The translations under genes and the position numbers were made by a program. The notes below the pieces were generated by a model, which was given only the letters and a program-made list of their open reading frames with translations, did no database searches and had not been told where the DNA came from. This document shows, one piece after another, positions 8,336 through 15,129 of a DNA stretch of 64,000 bases. Every line of letters begins with the position of its first letter. The stretch's first letter is position 1. Source of the stretch: Bacillota bacterium (GTDB taxonomy: Bacteria > Bacillota_A > Clostridia > Lachnospirales > Lachnospiraceae); contig JAEZTQ010000038.1 of NCBI GenBank assembly GCA_023443625.1, forward strand, positions 1-64,000, in the 5' to 3' direction.

Positions 8336-8630
8336 ACTTGATTTCACCTCTTCTCTGTTTTTCATTTTTTATTGTACCAGCTTTGTTTACGAGGTTGATA
8401 GTGGCTAGGTTTTCCTTCAAATTTAAAGCTTCGTTTAAATCTGATAATGCTTTGATTGCAGACTCTAATCTGCTTTTAAGATAATCTCTTTGAAATTTCA
8501 TTTTTTGAAAACGCTCCTCTATTTTTTCCTCTCTAGTAACAAATATCCTATGTTTCTTCATTTCTTTGGTTATGATTTTGATTTGTTCCTCTGAAAGTCC
8601 CTGTTCTTTTAATAAATATATAAAATTCAT
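8325..8630 (-). CDS. Small coiled-coil protein, first gene of tail operon
   Basis: A 101-residue highly charged helical protein (MNFIYLLKEQGLSEEQIKII, then a heptad-like stretch near residues 35-75 with KMKFQRDYLKSRLESAIKAL). The start is ATG 8630, preceded by AAGGAG eight bases upstream; an in-frame codon at 8648 overlaps that site. Its stop overlaps the tail-terminator gene by 11 bp. I do not recognise a family. By position it could be a late-gene regulator, an assembly factor or a vestige of a head-tail connector gene. Confidence 0.65.
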   Translation of the reverse strand: MNFIYLLKEQGLSEEQIKIITKEMKKHRIFVTREEKIEERFQKMKFQRDYLKSRLESAIKALSDLNEALNLKENLATINLVNKAGTIKNEKQRRGEIKYDQ

Positions 8631-8635
8631 GATGT

Positions 8636-8837
8636 ATGCTCCTTCCAATATTACGGTTTATACGAGTATCCCATCTCAGATATGGTGCCTAAGCTTGTTC
8701 TTTTACGTCTGCAAACAGGAAAAAGACAAATTTCTGGCTCTATATTAATCTCAGATTACAAGACATACGTTTCTTATAATCTGGGAATACACATGATAAT
8801 AACTAACTACATAAATTCATGAAATTATCTATGAATT
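8636..8837. other. Leader of tail operon; late promoter expected here
   Basis: About 200 bp between the tail operon and the upstream terminator. It contains an imperfect 11 bp dyad (8752-8762 with 8773-8783, CAGATTACAAG and CTTATAATCTG) and a 7 bp dyad (8814-8820 with 8831-8837). No clear TTGACA/TATAAT pair is visible on the minus strand, which fits a promoter needing the sigma-like regulator encoded at 9445-9876. Confidence 0.35.
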
Positions 8838-8869
8838 AAAAAACATCCCTGGTAGACAGAAGGGATGTT
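8838..8869 (-). terminator. Rho-independent terminator before the tail operon
   Basis: On the minus strand AACATCCCT and AGGGATGTT form a 9 bp stem with a 10 nt loop, followed directly by a run of T residues. It lies between the promoter-like repeat array and the tail operon, so transcripts from the array would stop here unless read-through is controlled. Confidence 0.75.
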
Positions 8870-8933
8870 GCTGGCGTGGCCATTCATTTATAAATTTGTT
8901 TATATATCACATAAAATTCCTTAATATAATATT

Positions 8934-9346
8934 CCATATTACTATTATAACAGCTTCTTCTGTGATTTGTGTGCAACCTACTTTTGTTAGATAATCACTT
9001 CCAAATCAGTAATTATATGAGAGCAGCTATACCCTAGTCTGTAACTACAGCTTTCCATATTACTATTATAACAGCTTACTCTGTGATTTGTGTGCAGCCT
9101 ACTTTTAATAGGATATTCATTTCCAAATCAGCAATTATATAAGAGCAGCTATACCTTAATCTGTAACTACAGCTTTCCATATTACTATTATAACAGCTTA
9201 CTCTGTGATTTGTGTGCCGCCTACTTTTAATAGATATTCATGACCAAATCAGTAATTATATGAGAGCAGCTATACTACCCTAATCTGTAACTACAGCTTT
9301 CCATATTACTATTATAACAGCTTACTCTGTGATTTGTGTGCAGCCT
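8934..9346. repeat. Tandem array of 121-124 bp repeats, 3.4 copies
   Basis: Copies start at 8934, 9055, 9177 and 9301 (the last is truncated near 9346) and are roughly 90% identical. Each full unit contains the plus-strand words CCATATTACTATTATAACAG, CTCTGTGATTTGTGTGC, CAATTATATGAGAGCAGC and a 12 bp dyad CTGTAACTACAG (9039-9050, 9161-9172, 9285-9296). No open reading frame uses the array and there are no unique spacers, so it is not a CRISPR. It lies between the sigma-like gene and the tail operon. Confidence 0.9.
8944..9316 (-). promoter_or_regulatory. Four extended -10 boxes in the repeat array
   Basis: Each repeat carries TGTTATAAT on the minus strand, an exact extended -10 motif, with TATAAT at 8949-8944, 9070-9065, 9192-9187 and 9316-9311. 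No TTGACA-like hexamer lies 16-18 bases upstream; that position reads ACACAA. If active, they would need an activator or the local sigma-like protein, and they point toward the tail operon. Confidence 0.5.
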
Positions 9347-9390
9347 GTTACGACTTCATATTTCCATGAACTTTGCATAGAAAAAGTTCA

Positions 9391-9427
9391 GCCCAGTAAG
9401 CTTGTCCTTAGTTTTAGCTTACCGGGC
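9391..9427 (-). terminator. Terminator after sigma-like gene
   Basis: GCCCGGTAAGC and GCTTACTGGGC on the minus strand pair with one mismatch around a 15 nt loop, and a short T-rich stretch follows a few bases later. It sits 18 bp past the stop of the sigma-like gene and would end the early transcript before the repeat array. Confidence 0.65.
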
Positions 9428-9444
9428 CGTACCCTTTCTCCATA

Positions 9445-9876
9445 TCAATTTTTAGCTCTTTCAAGATACCTTGCAATTCTTTTTGATACTCCACTTCGAT
9501 CCATATGTAGCTTCATTCCAATCTCCTCTTGAGATAAGCCGTCGATATAACGGAAGGTAAATATTTGACGTATTTCACTATCTGGTATCATATAGATATA
9601 GTCTTGAATTTTATTCTCCATCTCTAATAGTTCCTCTAACTTTTTATTACGCTTTCTCTGAAGTTCAGCTATAAGCCTGTCCTTTCTAACATTTGCTTGT
9701 GTATCCACTCCTGAAATATAATAATATTTCTCTATATATGGAAAATGCTTTGAAGACCCTCTTACCCTATCGGACACCATCTGCACCCCTCTATCCTCCA
9801 ACCTCTTAATTCTATAGCTAATATCTTCTATCTCACTCTTTATTGCTTTGTATTGACTTAATTCTTGTTCTGTCAT
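9445..9876 (-). CDS. Sigma-70-like late transcription regulator (Xpf-like)
   Basis: A 143-residue protein with a charged N-terminal coiled coil (residues ~1-45) and a second helical stretch. Residues ~95-140 form a sigma region 4-type helix-turn-helix (IRQIFTFRYIDGLSQEEIG, then MDRSGVSKRIARYLERA). No region 2 is present, so it is not a full sigma factor. It resembles the ArpU/Xpf-type regulators that switch on late genes in prophages and PBSX. ATG 9876 follows AGGAGGAG. It is the first gene behind the repressible early promoter at 10333-10360, so induction would lead to this protein and then to the tail operon. Confidence 0.82.
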   Translation of the reverse strand: MTEQELSQYKAIKSEIEDISYRIKRLEDRGVQMVSDRVRGSSKHFPYIEKYYYISGVDTQANVRKDRLIAELQRKRNKKLEELLEMENKIQDYIYMIPDSEIRQIFTFRYIDGLSQEEIGMKLHMDRSGVSKRIARYLERAKN

Positions 9877-10332
9877 CTATAACTCCTCCTATATAATCGT
9901 TCTATATTATATATTTTCTAAGTGTGTTATTCCTTTTTGGTAACTTCCTCCTTAAATCTGTTAAATGGTTCATCCTCCTATGTATCGTAAATTGAATTAC
10001 TTCATTCTCCTATACCACCTCCTATATTATTGTATTTGTCTGTAGATAATCATTCTCTTAAAGCTAACTATTTATATAGAAAACTCGCTTTTAGCTACAT
10101 GCAGGGCGCAAAGTTCCCTCCATAAGTAATATAAATAAAGTTTATATTACTTGGAATCCTTTAAAATGTACTTATTATATAATATAAGCAATTTAGCATA
10201 GTATAAGCAAATTAACCGTCTTACTTACTAATAACAGACTTTCCTAGTTATATGATATGATAAATGAACATAGGAATATCTTTCCCCTAGAGCAACATCA
10301 GTTCATCTGGAAATGATTAGCTTGTATGGTAT
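9877..10332 (-). other. Long leader of the early transcript
   Basis: About 450 nt separate the early promoter from the sigma-like gene. It contains no convincing gene. Four AGGAGG-like sites on the minus strand (near 9889, 9948, 9974 and 10018) precede only tiny frames of a few to 14 codons. It also has a 12 bp perfect dyad (10124-10152) and one repressor-like half site CTTTTAGCT at 10088-10096. It could be an eroded regulatory gene region or a translated leader. Confidence 0.4.
10124..10152. repeat. Perfect 12 bp inverted repeat in the leader
   Basis: AAGTAATATAAA and TTTATATTACTT flank a 5 nt loop (TAAAG). It lies inside the leader of the early transcript, 180-210 nt past the promoter. It could be a protein-binding dyad or an RNA hairpin. 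No GC-rich stem or T-run is present, so a terminator is unlikely. Confidence 0.7.
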
Positions 10333-10360
10333 ATTATACTCTCTTTTAGCTAGTTGTCAA
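10333..10360 (-). promoter_or_regulatory. Early promoter toward the tail cluster
   Basis: On the minus strand TTGACA (10360-10355) and TATAAT (10338-10333) are separated by 16 bp; both hexamers are perfect consensus. The promoter is embedded in the repressor-like dyad at 10343-10368, so the repressor would block it directly. It reads toward the sigma-like gene. Confidence 0.85.
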
Positions 10361-10412
10361 GCTAAAAGTAAATTTTTTATTAACATAATCTCTCTTGTAC
10401 TCTCTTTTAGCT
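10343..10412. promoter_or_regulatory. Operator sites for the ImmR-like repressor
   Basis: CTTTTAGCT (10343-10351) and AGCTAAAAG (10360-10368) form a perfect 9 bp dyad over the early promoter. A third copy, CTTTTAGCT at 10404-10412, abuts the -35 box of the repressor's own promoter. A fourth lies at 10088-10096. The arrangement suggests repression of the tail cluster and autoregulation of the repressor. Confidence 0.75.
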
Positions 10413-10440
10413 TGCAAACATTGTATATTCATGTTATAAT
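10412..10440 (+). promoter_or_regulatory. Promoter of the immR-immA operon
   Basis: TTGCAA (10412-10417) and TATAAT (10435-10440) are 17 bp apart, 21 bp before the repressor ATG. It diverges from the early promoter 50 bp away. Confidence 0.82.
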
Positions 10441-10461
10441 TCCTTAAAAGGAGGTATAAAA

Positions 10462-10800
10462 ATGTCTGAGGATGAAATCAGAAAAATATTTTCAAAGAAT
10501 TTATCAGAAGTTTTAGAACGAAGAGGCAAGTCACAGAAGGATTTGGTAGATTATATAGGGGTTAGCTCCTCTACTGTATCAAATTGGTGCACAGGACAGA
10601 AACTACCACGTATGGATAAAATTCAATCAATCGCTTCTTGGTTAGGAGTGAATAGTAGTGATTTACTAGAGCGCAAGAAACCGGAGCAAAAACTCACCTA
10701 TGAAGATATGATTCAAATCTATACCCGCGGTAAGAATAGTTTAACAGCTCAAGAGAAAATGAAACTTGCTAAGATAATTTTATCAGATGAAGAGGATTAA
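10462..10800 (+). CDS. XRE/ImmR-type repressor
   Basis: A 112-residue protein with a Cro/CI-type helix-turn-helix at residues ~12-66 (LERRGKSQKDLVDYIGVSSS, then VSNWCTGQKLPRMDKIQSIA). A short C-terminal part follows, with YEDMIQIYTRGKNSLTAQEK. AGGAGG lies upstream of ATG 10462. The partner metallopeptidase gene starts 3 bp after the stop. In ICEBs1-type switches, ImmR is cleaved by ImmA after DNA damage, which releases early genes; the same logic probably induces this tail cluster. The dyad sites in the divergent promoter region are likely targets. Confidence 0.9.
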   Translation: MSEDEIRKIFSKNLSEVLERRGKSQKDLVDYIGVSSSTVSNWCTGQKLPRMDKIQSIASWLGVNSSDLLERKKPEQKLTYEDMIQIYTRGKNSLTAQEKMKLAKIILSDEED

Positions 10801-10803
10801 TAA

Positions 10804-11478
10804 ATGGATTATGACAAAATAAAATATTCCGTTCTCTCTATTTATGAACAATGTGGCATTAACAATCTTCCCTTTGATTGTATAGAAGTTCTTGAAAAAA
10901 AAGGGTTTACCTGCATTAAATATTCCCAGCTACCTGAGAATAAATTCTTAGCATGTATGGAACTAAGCCCTGATTCCTGTACCCTTGGTAATTCTATCTA
11001 TTATAATGATAAGAAGTCAAAACGTAGAATTCGCTTTTCACTTATGCATGAGTTAGGTCATATCGAGCTAAAGACAGAGGAAGAAACCGTAGCTAATCTA
11101 TTTGCCAGCAATATTTTATGTCCCTCAATTGCTTTATATTTTTCTAAACTAAACAATATAAGAGAAATTTCAAACCTTTTCGACATATCTCTAGAATGTG
11201 CCAAATATGCTAAAGATTTCTATGAAAAATGGCTTTACAGCGTGAAAACCTACGGCCTGACAGACATTGACAGAAAAATGTATCAACATTTTTATAACAT
11301 AGATACTAAGCAGTTTGTTTTTAAGGAAACACAATGTATTTACTGTGATGCGATAATACATAATTCCAACAAGCCCATCTGTAATAGATGTGACAGACCC
11401 TTATCAAATTATAGTATATTTGATTCCCCTACAGACTTGCAACTTGCAGAAAGCATCTGGTTGTATCATGGCCTATAA
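10804..11478 (+). CDS. ImmA/IrrE-type metallopeptidase with zinc ribbon
   Basis: A 224-residue protein with the zinc protease motif HELGH at residues 82-86 and the downstream EETVANLFASNIL (E94 as likely third ligand), typical of ImmA/IrrE. The C-terminus adds a four-cysteine ribbon (C178-x2-C181 and C193-x2-C196). It is translated with the repressor gene (3 bp gap) and is expected to cleave that repressor during induction. A strong terminator follows immediately. Confidence 0.9.
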   Translation: MDYDKIKYSVLSIYEQCGINNLPFDCIEVLEKKGFTCIKYSQLPENKFLACMELSPDSCTLGNSIYYNDKKSKRRIRFSLMHELGHIELKTEEETVANLFASNILCPSIALYFSKLNNIREISNLFDISLECAKYAKDFYEKWLYSVKTYGLTDIDRKMYQHFYNIDTKQFVFKETQCIYCDAIIHNSNKPICNRCDRPLSNYSIFDSPTDLQLAESIWLYHGL

Positions 11479-11479
11479 A

Positions 11480-11527
11480 AGCCCCGAGACCCAAACTTAT
11501 ATTATTTTGGGCTTCGAGGCTTATATT
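11480..11527. terminator. Terminator between immA and cotJC
   Basis: GCCCCGAGACCCAAA pairs with TTTGGGCTTCGAGGC (three non-Watson-Crick positions) around a short AT loop, followed by TTATATTTATT. It lies between converging genes, so it can serve both strands. Confidence 0.8.
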
Positions 11528-11539
11528 TATTACCCTATA

Positions 11540-12148
11540 TTATTTAGTAAAATCCGCTTTAAATGCAGGATTAATTGCATAGAAGTTTCTAGAATCCAGT
11601 TCATCTTGAATAATTCTAAGTGCCTCACCAAATCTCTGGAAATGAATTATTTCTCTCATCCTTAAGAATTTAATGGGATCGCACACGTCATGATCATGAA
11701 CTAAACGAAGAATATTATCGTAGGTGGTTCTGGCCTTCTGCTCTGCTGCCATATCTTCTACCAAGTCTGTAATGGGATCGCCCTTACTCTGAAAGAATGT
11801 GGAGGTGAAGGGGACTCCACCAGCGGACTGTGGCCATAGTCCTAAGGTATGGTCAACATAATAATTCTGAAAACCGCCTTCCACAATCTGCTCCGGTGTT
11901 AAGTCAGCTGTTAATTGATGTACAATTGCGCTAACTATCTCCATATGAGCAAGCTCTTCTGTTCCAATATCTGTTAATACTCCCGCTACTTTTCTGTTGG
12001 GCATAGCATAGCGCTGGGACAAATAACGCATGGAAGCAGCTAATTCGCCGTCAGGTCCACCGAATTGACTCATGATAACTTGTGCCAGCTTCGGATTGCG
12101 TTGATCAATCTTTACCGGGTGTTGTAATCTTCTCTCATAACTCCACAT
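11540..12148 (-). CDS. cotJC: Spore coat protein CotJC (manganese catalase family)
   Basis: This 202-residue protein matches CotJC, a ferritin-like manganese-catalase-type spore coat/cortex protein. It begins MWSYERRLQHPVKIDQRNPK. Helices carry the metal-ligand pattern: E in GGPDGELAASMRYL, then EELAHMEIVSAIVHQ, EDMAAEQKARTTYDNIL and a final REIIHFQRFGEALR. It is the last gene of cotJABC, 3 bp after cotJB. Expression is expected in the mother cell during sporulation. Confidence 0.95.
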   Translation of the reverse strand: MWSYERRLQHPVKIDQRNPKLAQVIMSQFGGPDGELAASMRYLSQRYAMPNRKVAGVLTDIGTEELAHMEIVSAIVHQLTADLTPEQIVEGGFQNYYVDHTLGLWPQSAGGVPFTSTFFQSKGDPITDLVEDMAAEQKARTTYDNILRLVHDHDVCDPIKFLRMREIIHFQRFGEALRIIQDELDSRNFYAINPAFKADFTK

Positions 12149-12151
12149 ACA

Positions 12152-12409
12152 CTAGCACCTTCCTTCCCAAGGCCAGGGATCTTCAACCCATGACCATTTA
12201 TTATCATTCTCAACACGATAGGATTCTATCGGTCCATAGCATTTGGTATATTCATATACAGCTTCATTTCTCACCTGGGACATTCTATCCCAATAATCTA
12301 AAGCTGCTCTATCAGTGGGATGTGTATCCAAAAATAATCTAAGCTCATCTAATACAAAGCTCGTCGCTGTTATACAAGCAAATAATTTTTCTCTACTCAT
12401 ACCATCCAT
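12152..12409 (-). CDS. cotJB: Spore coat protein CotJB
   Basis: An 85-residue protein of the CotJB family, with FVLDELRLFLDTHPTDRAAL near residue 17 and DYWDRMSQVRNEAVYEYTKC near residue 38. It ends in a Trp-rich WSWVEDPWPWEGRC. Its ATG overlaps the cotJA stop (TAATG). It is required with CotJA and CotJC for deposition of this coat sublayer in Bacillus; the same role is inferred here. Confidence 0.93.
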   Translation of the reverse strand: MDGMSREKLFACITATSFVLDELRLFLDTHPTDRAALDYWDRMSQVRNEAVYEYTKCYGPIESYRVENDNKWSWVEDPWPWEGRC

Positions 12410-12765
12410 TATTTACAGCTCCTTCCATACCATTTTAGATCCAATTCTTTGAATAAGGTACCATTTGCTAAAGCTGTAAATTCATTCTCATAGAGGTCTC
12501 TGAAGCACTGCCAGGGAACATAGCACATCCCAATTGGAAAGCAACTAATATCTCCATCCGATTTCTTTCTATCATGCCTATGTCCATCGCATTTATCCTC
12601 ATGCATATGTTCATCGCATTTTTCATCAAACATACGCCCATCGCACTTATCATCATGCATGTGTCCTTTGCAATCATCTCTACTAACTGATTCCGGCCTG
12701 CGACGAGAAACATTCCTGTTAAAATTGCTATTTCCCATATTACTGCGATACATCCGTTTATCCAT
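12409..12765 (-). CDS. cotJA: CotJA-like spore coat protein with metal-type repeats
   Basis: A 118-residue protein whose C-terminal ~50 residues match CotJA (CFPIGMCYVPWQCFRDLYEN, then LFKELDLKWYGR). Before it lie four tandem 9-residue units (residues ~32-67) of pattern C-[KD]-[GE]-[HR]-x-[HF]-[DE]-x-K, such as CKGHMHDDK and CDEHMHEDK. They are rich in Cys, His and Asp and look able to bind metal. The ordinary family length is about 80 residues. ATG 12765 follows AAGGAG; the ATG at 12783 lies before that site. First gene of cotJABC. Confidence 0.88.
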   Translation of the reverse strand: MDKRMYRSNMGNSNFNRNVSRRRPESVSRDDCKGHMHDDKCDGRMFDEKCDEHMHEDKCDGHRHDRKKSDGDISCFPIGMCYVPWQCFRDLYENEFTALANGTLFKELDLKWYGRSCK

Positions 12766-13002
12766 TATTAGGGCTCCTTTCAAAAATAACTACTAATCAA
12801 TTACTTCGTAGATTAATGAATCTAAAAATACAATCCTGCCTAAGCATGATAATGCTCTAAGCATATATTACTACATAGAAATTCACTTACCTGCTATGAA
12901 GTCATAAAATCAACGGGTAATTGTTAGTACTTTTATTGTTCTATACATATTATGAAAACAAATTAATTGCGTGCTTGTATTAAGATATAGTAAAATAGGT
13001 TA
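12766..13002. other. Region upstream of cotJ, no gene seen
   Basis: AT-rich spacer between the divergent cotJ and lipid-kinase genes. It should hold the cotJ promoter, which is expected to be sporulation-sigma dependent. I see a loose GTAATATA...CATGCTTA pair on the minus strand around 12865-12835, too weak to call. Confidence 0.3.
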
Positions 13003-13188
13003 GTGTGAAAATAAAAAGCAATTTTCACACCTAGAAGTTTGTGCCTGCGTAATCCTCGGCACAAATTAACTCAAAGGGAAGGCATGTACTGTTAATGTGA
13101 AAATAAAAAAGCAAATTTTCACACCTAGAAGTTTGTGCCTGCGTAATCCTCGGCACAAACTAACTCAAAGGGAAGGCATGTACTGTTA
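13003..13188. repeat. Two tandem copies of a 92 bp two-hairpin unit
   Basis: Copy 1 spans 13003-13094 and copy 2 spans 13095-13188, nearly identical apart from a two-base insertion and two or three changes. Each has a first hairpin (GTGAAAAT with ATTTTCAC) and a second (TTTGTGCC with GGCACAAA), then CTCAAAGGGAAGGCATG. No reading frame fits it. It could be a duplicated small RNA or a miniature repeat. It lies 120 bp upstream of the lipid kinase gene. Confidence 0.85.
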
Positions 13189-13306
13189 GTATAAGTAAAA
13201 TTTAAAAATAGGTATATCTGGTCCATGTCATTGACAATAATTCCAGAATAATATAATATCTAACTATAGTTGGAATCATATATTACTAGCAGAGGGAGAA
13301 TAAGCA

Positions 13307-14233
13307 ATGTATCATTTTATAATAAACCCTAAATCTAGCTCCGGTAGAGGAATACAATATTGGTGGACTGTAAAGAAGGAACTGGATCGACTTGATATAA
13401 AACACACAGCAATCTTTACGAAATACACTGGACATGCCACGAAGCTGGCCAGGCAAATATGTATTAATAACACCGGGATTAAGAATATTATTATCCTGGG
13501 GGGTGATGGTACATTTAATGAAGTAATTAATGGAATTCCTGATTTTTCAGAAGTTTTATTTGGTTATATTCCCTCCGGCTCCAGCAATGATCTTGCAAGA
13601 AGTCTCAAAATACCAAAAGATCCCCGAATTGGCCTAGCCAATATATTAAAACCCACCAGATTTAAGTATCTAGATCATGGTGTGATATATTTTCCAGATA
13701 ATAATGTACCCCCTAGAAGATTTGCCTGCTCCAGTTCCATTGGATATGATGCTAATGTATGTACTGAAGTTCAATCCTCACCTTTAAAGAAAAGATTTAA
13801 CCGTTTTGGCGCAGGGAAATTTATATATTTTACTATTGCAATTAAGCAGTTGTTCACATCAACGTCTTATAATGCTACTGTAATAGTAAATGGCACAAAA
13901 AAAGACACCTATAAGAATGTTCTTCTGGTGTCCAGTATGATACACAAGTATGAGGGTGGCGGAACTTTAATGGCTCCCCATGCAGATCCCTGTGATGGCA
14001 AGCTTAGTGTCTGCTTAGTACATGGTATAAGTAAATTAAAAGCTTTTGTCTTATTACCTACCATCATAATTGGAAAGCATATTCATTTTAAAGGAATAGA
14101 AGCTTTTCATTGTACCGACATTGAGATAATTGCAGATAACTCCAGCTCCGTTCATACGGATGGAGAGGTCCCCTCCATATGTTCTCATATTAAGGTAGAA
14201 AGTGTTCCAGGGCAAATACGAATGATACTATAG
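13307..14233 (+). CDS. Diacylglycerol/lipid kinase family protein
   Basis: A 308-residue DAGK-type kinase. The nucleotide-binding GGDGTFNEVINGI is at residues 65-77, and IPSGSSNDLAR at 88-98 matches the family PxGTxND motif. The second domain has GGGTLMAPHADPCDGKLSVC and a C-terminal VHTDGEVPS, also typical. These enzymes phosphorylate diacylglycerol or related lipids at the membrane. GGGAG precedes ATG 13307. The next gene starts 17 bp later, so the two are probably co-transcribed. Confidence 0.92.
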   Translation: MYHFIINPKSSSGRGIQYWWTVKKELDRLDIKHTAIFTKYTGHATKLARQICINNTGIKNIIILGGDGTFNEVINGIPDFSEVLFGYIPSGSSNDLARSLKIPKDPRIGLANILKPTRFKYLDHGVIYFPDNNVPPRRFACSSSIGYDANVCTEVQSSPLKKRFNRFGAGKFIYFTIAIKQLFTSTSYNATVIVNGTKKDTYKNVLLVSSMIHKYEGGGTLMAPHADPCDGKLSVCLVHGISKLKAFVLLPTIIIGKHIHFKGIEAFHCTDIEIIADNSSSVHTDGEVPSICSHIKVESVPGQIRMIL

Positions 14234-14250
14234 AGAAAGAAGGCGTTATT

Positions 14251-15129
14251 ATGCAAAAACGTACGAATACACAGTCCTCCTCTTTAATAATATACATAAG
14301 TATTATAACCATTTTAATACAATTTGCTGTATATTATTTTATTGAAGTGAATATTCTCATATGGGCAGCTGCCTCTTTAATATCCCTCATCTGTTGTCAC
14401 GTACTTATTGAGCATACTTTAACCTATTTCTCTTGTTTACATTATTCCTTTTTGTCTTTATTTATAAGTGTAATTATCATTGCCTTAACCTATTTAGGAG
14501 AGGTCAAAACATTCCTGCCTTATAATCACGCTATGTTAGGTATTGCCCTTATCAATTGGCTAGTCCCCTTGCTTCATTGCTTTATCCGAAATATGATTGA
14601 TGCAAGTGGAAAAATTGATGATTTTTATGATTACTATAAGAGTAACAGTATCTTTTTTATCATAGTGTATATTGCCACACTAATCTATGGAAATTATATA
14701 GCAGATTCATTTTTCTGGACAAATAACTATGGCACTAGTGCAAACTTCTCCATCCTTAAGATAATATCTGTTAAGGTGGAGGACTATATCTATAATCATA
14801 TACCTCTTAGTGATATTATGAATTATTTGTCCAGTCGAATACTTATTTATATTCCATACGGTTTTTACATATCATTGCTGCTACGCAACCAGAGGCGCCT
14901 TATAAAAAGCCTTGCTCTTCTTATACTGCCCTTTGTGTTTAAAGCACTACAATACTTTATAATAAAGCCTCGATGTGATATCGATGATTTGTTTTATGCA
15001 TTCATAGGAGGGCTAATAGGTACTCTGATTTTCTTTATAACAAATGTAATTTTTCGCTCTTTTTCAGGAAGAGATTTTTTTGGTGATGAAACTCGTTCTC
15101 GTTATTTCGGAAATACCCTGCATTTTTAA
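14251..15129 (+). CDS. VanZ-like integral membrane protein
   Basis: A 292-residue hydrophobic protein with about seven predicted membrane segments. The C-terminal third (IPYGFYISLLLRNQRRLIKS, then CDIDDLFYAFIGGLIGTLIFF) has the VanZ-like arrangement of an acidic DDL motif before a glycine-rich helix. The N-terminal 150 residues are not recognised. It probably shares a transcript with the lipid kinase. Its stop overlaps the convergent helicase stop by a few bases. Function unknown. Confidence 0.7.
   Translation: MQKRTNTQSSSLIIYISIITILIQFAVYYFIEVNILIWAAASLISLICCHVLIEHTLTYFSCLHYSFLSLFISVIIIALTYLGEVKTFLPYNHAMLGIALINWLVPLLHCFIRNMIDASGKIDDFYDYYKSNSIFFIIVYIATLIYGNYIADSFFWTNNYGTSANFSILKIISVKVEDYIYNHIPLSDIMNYLSSRILIYIPYGFYISLLLRNQRRLIKSLALLILPFVFKALQYFIIKPRCDIDDLFYAFIGGLIGTLIFFITNVIFRSFSGRDFFGDETRSRYFGNTLHF

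Noticed and set aside
8934..9346. CRISPR array
   Set aside because: Units are 121-124 bp and contiguous with no short repeats separated by unique spacers, and no cas genes are nearby.
1..11478. Complete prophage
   Set aside because: No head, packaging, integrase or attachment-site features are visible; only tail and regulatory genes.
12468..12713. Second minus-strand frame over cotJA
   Set aside because: It shadows cotJA in another frame; its repeats only mirror the 27 bp DNA repeat.
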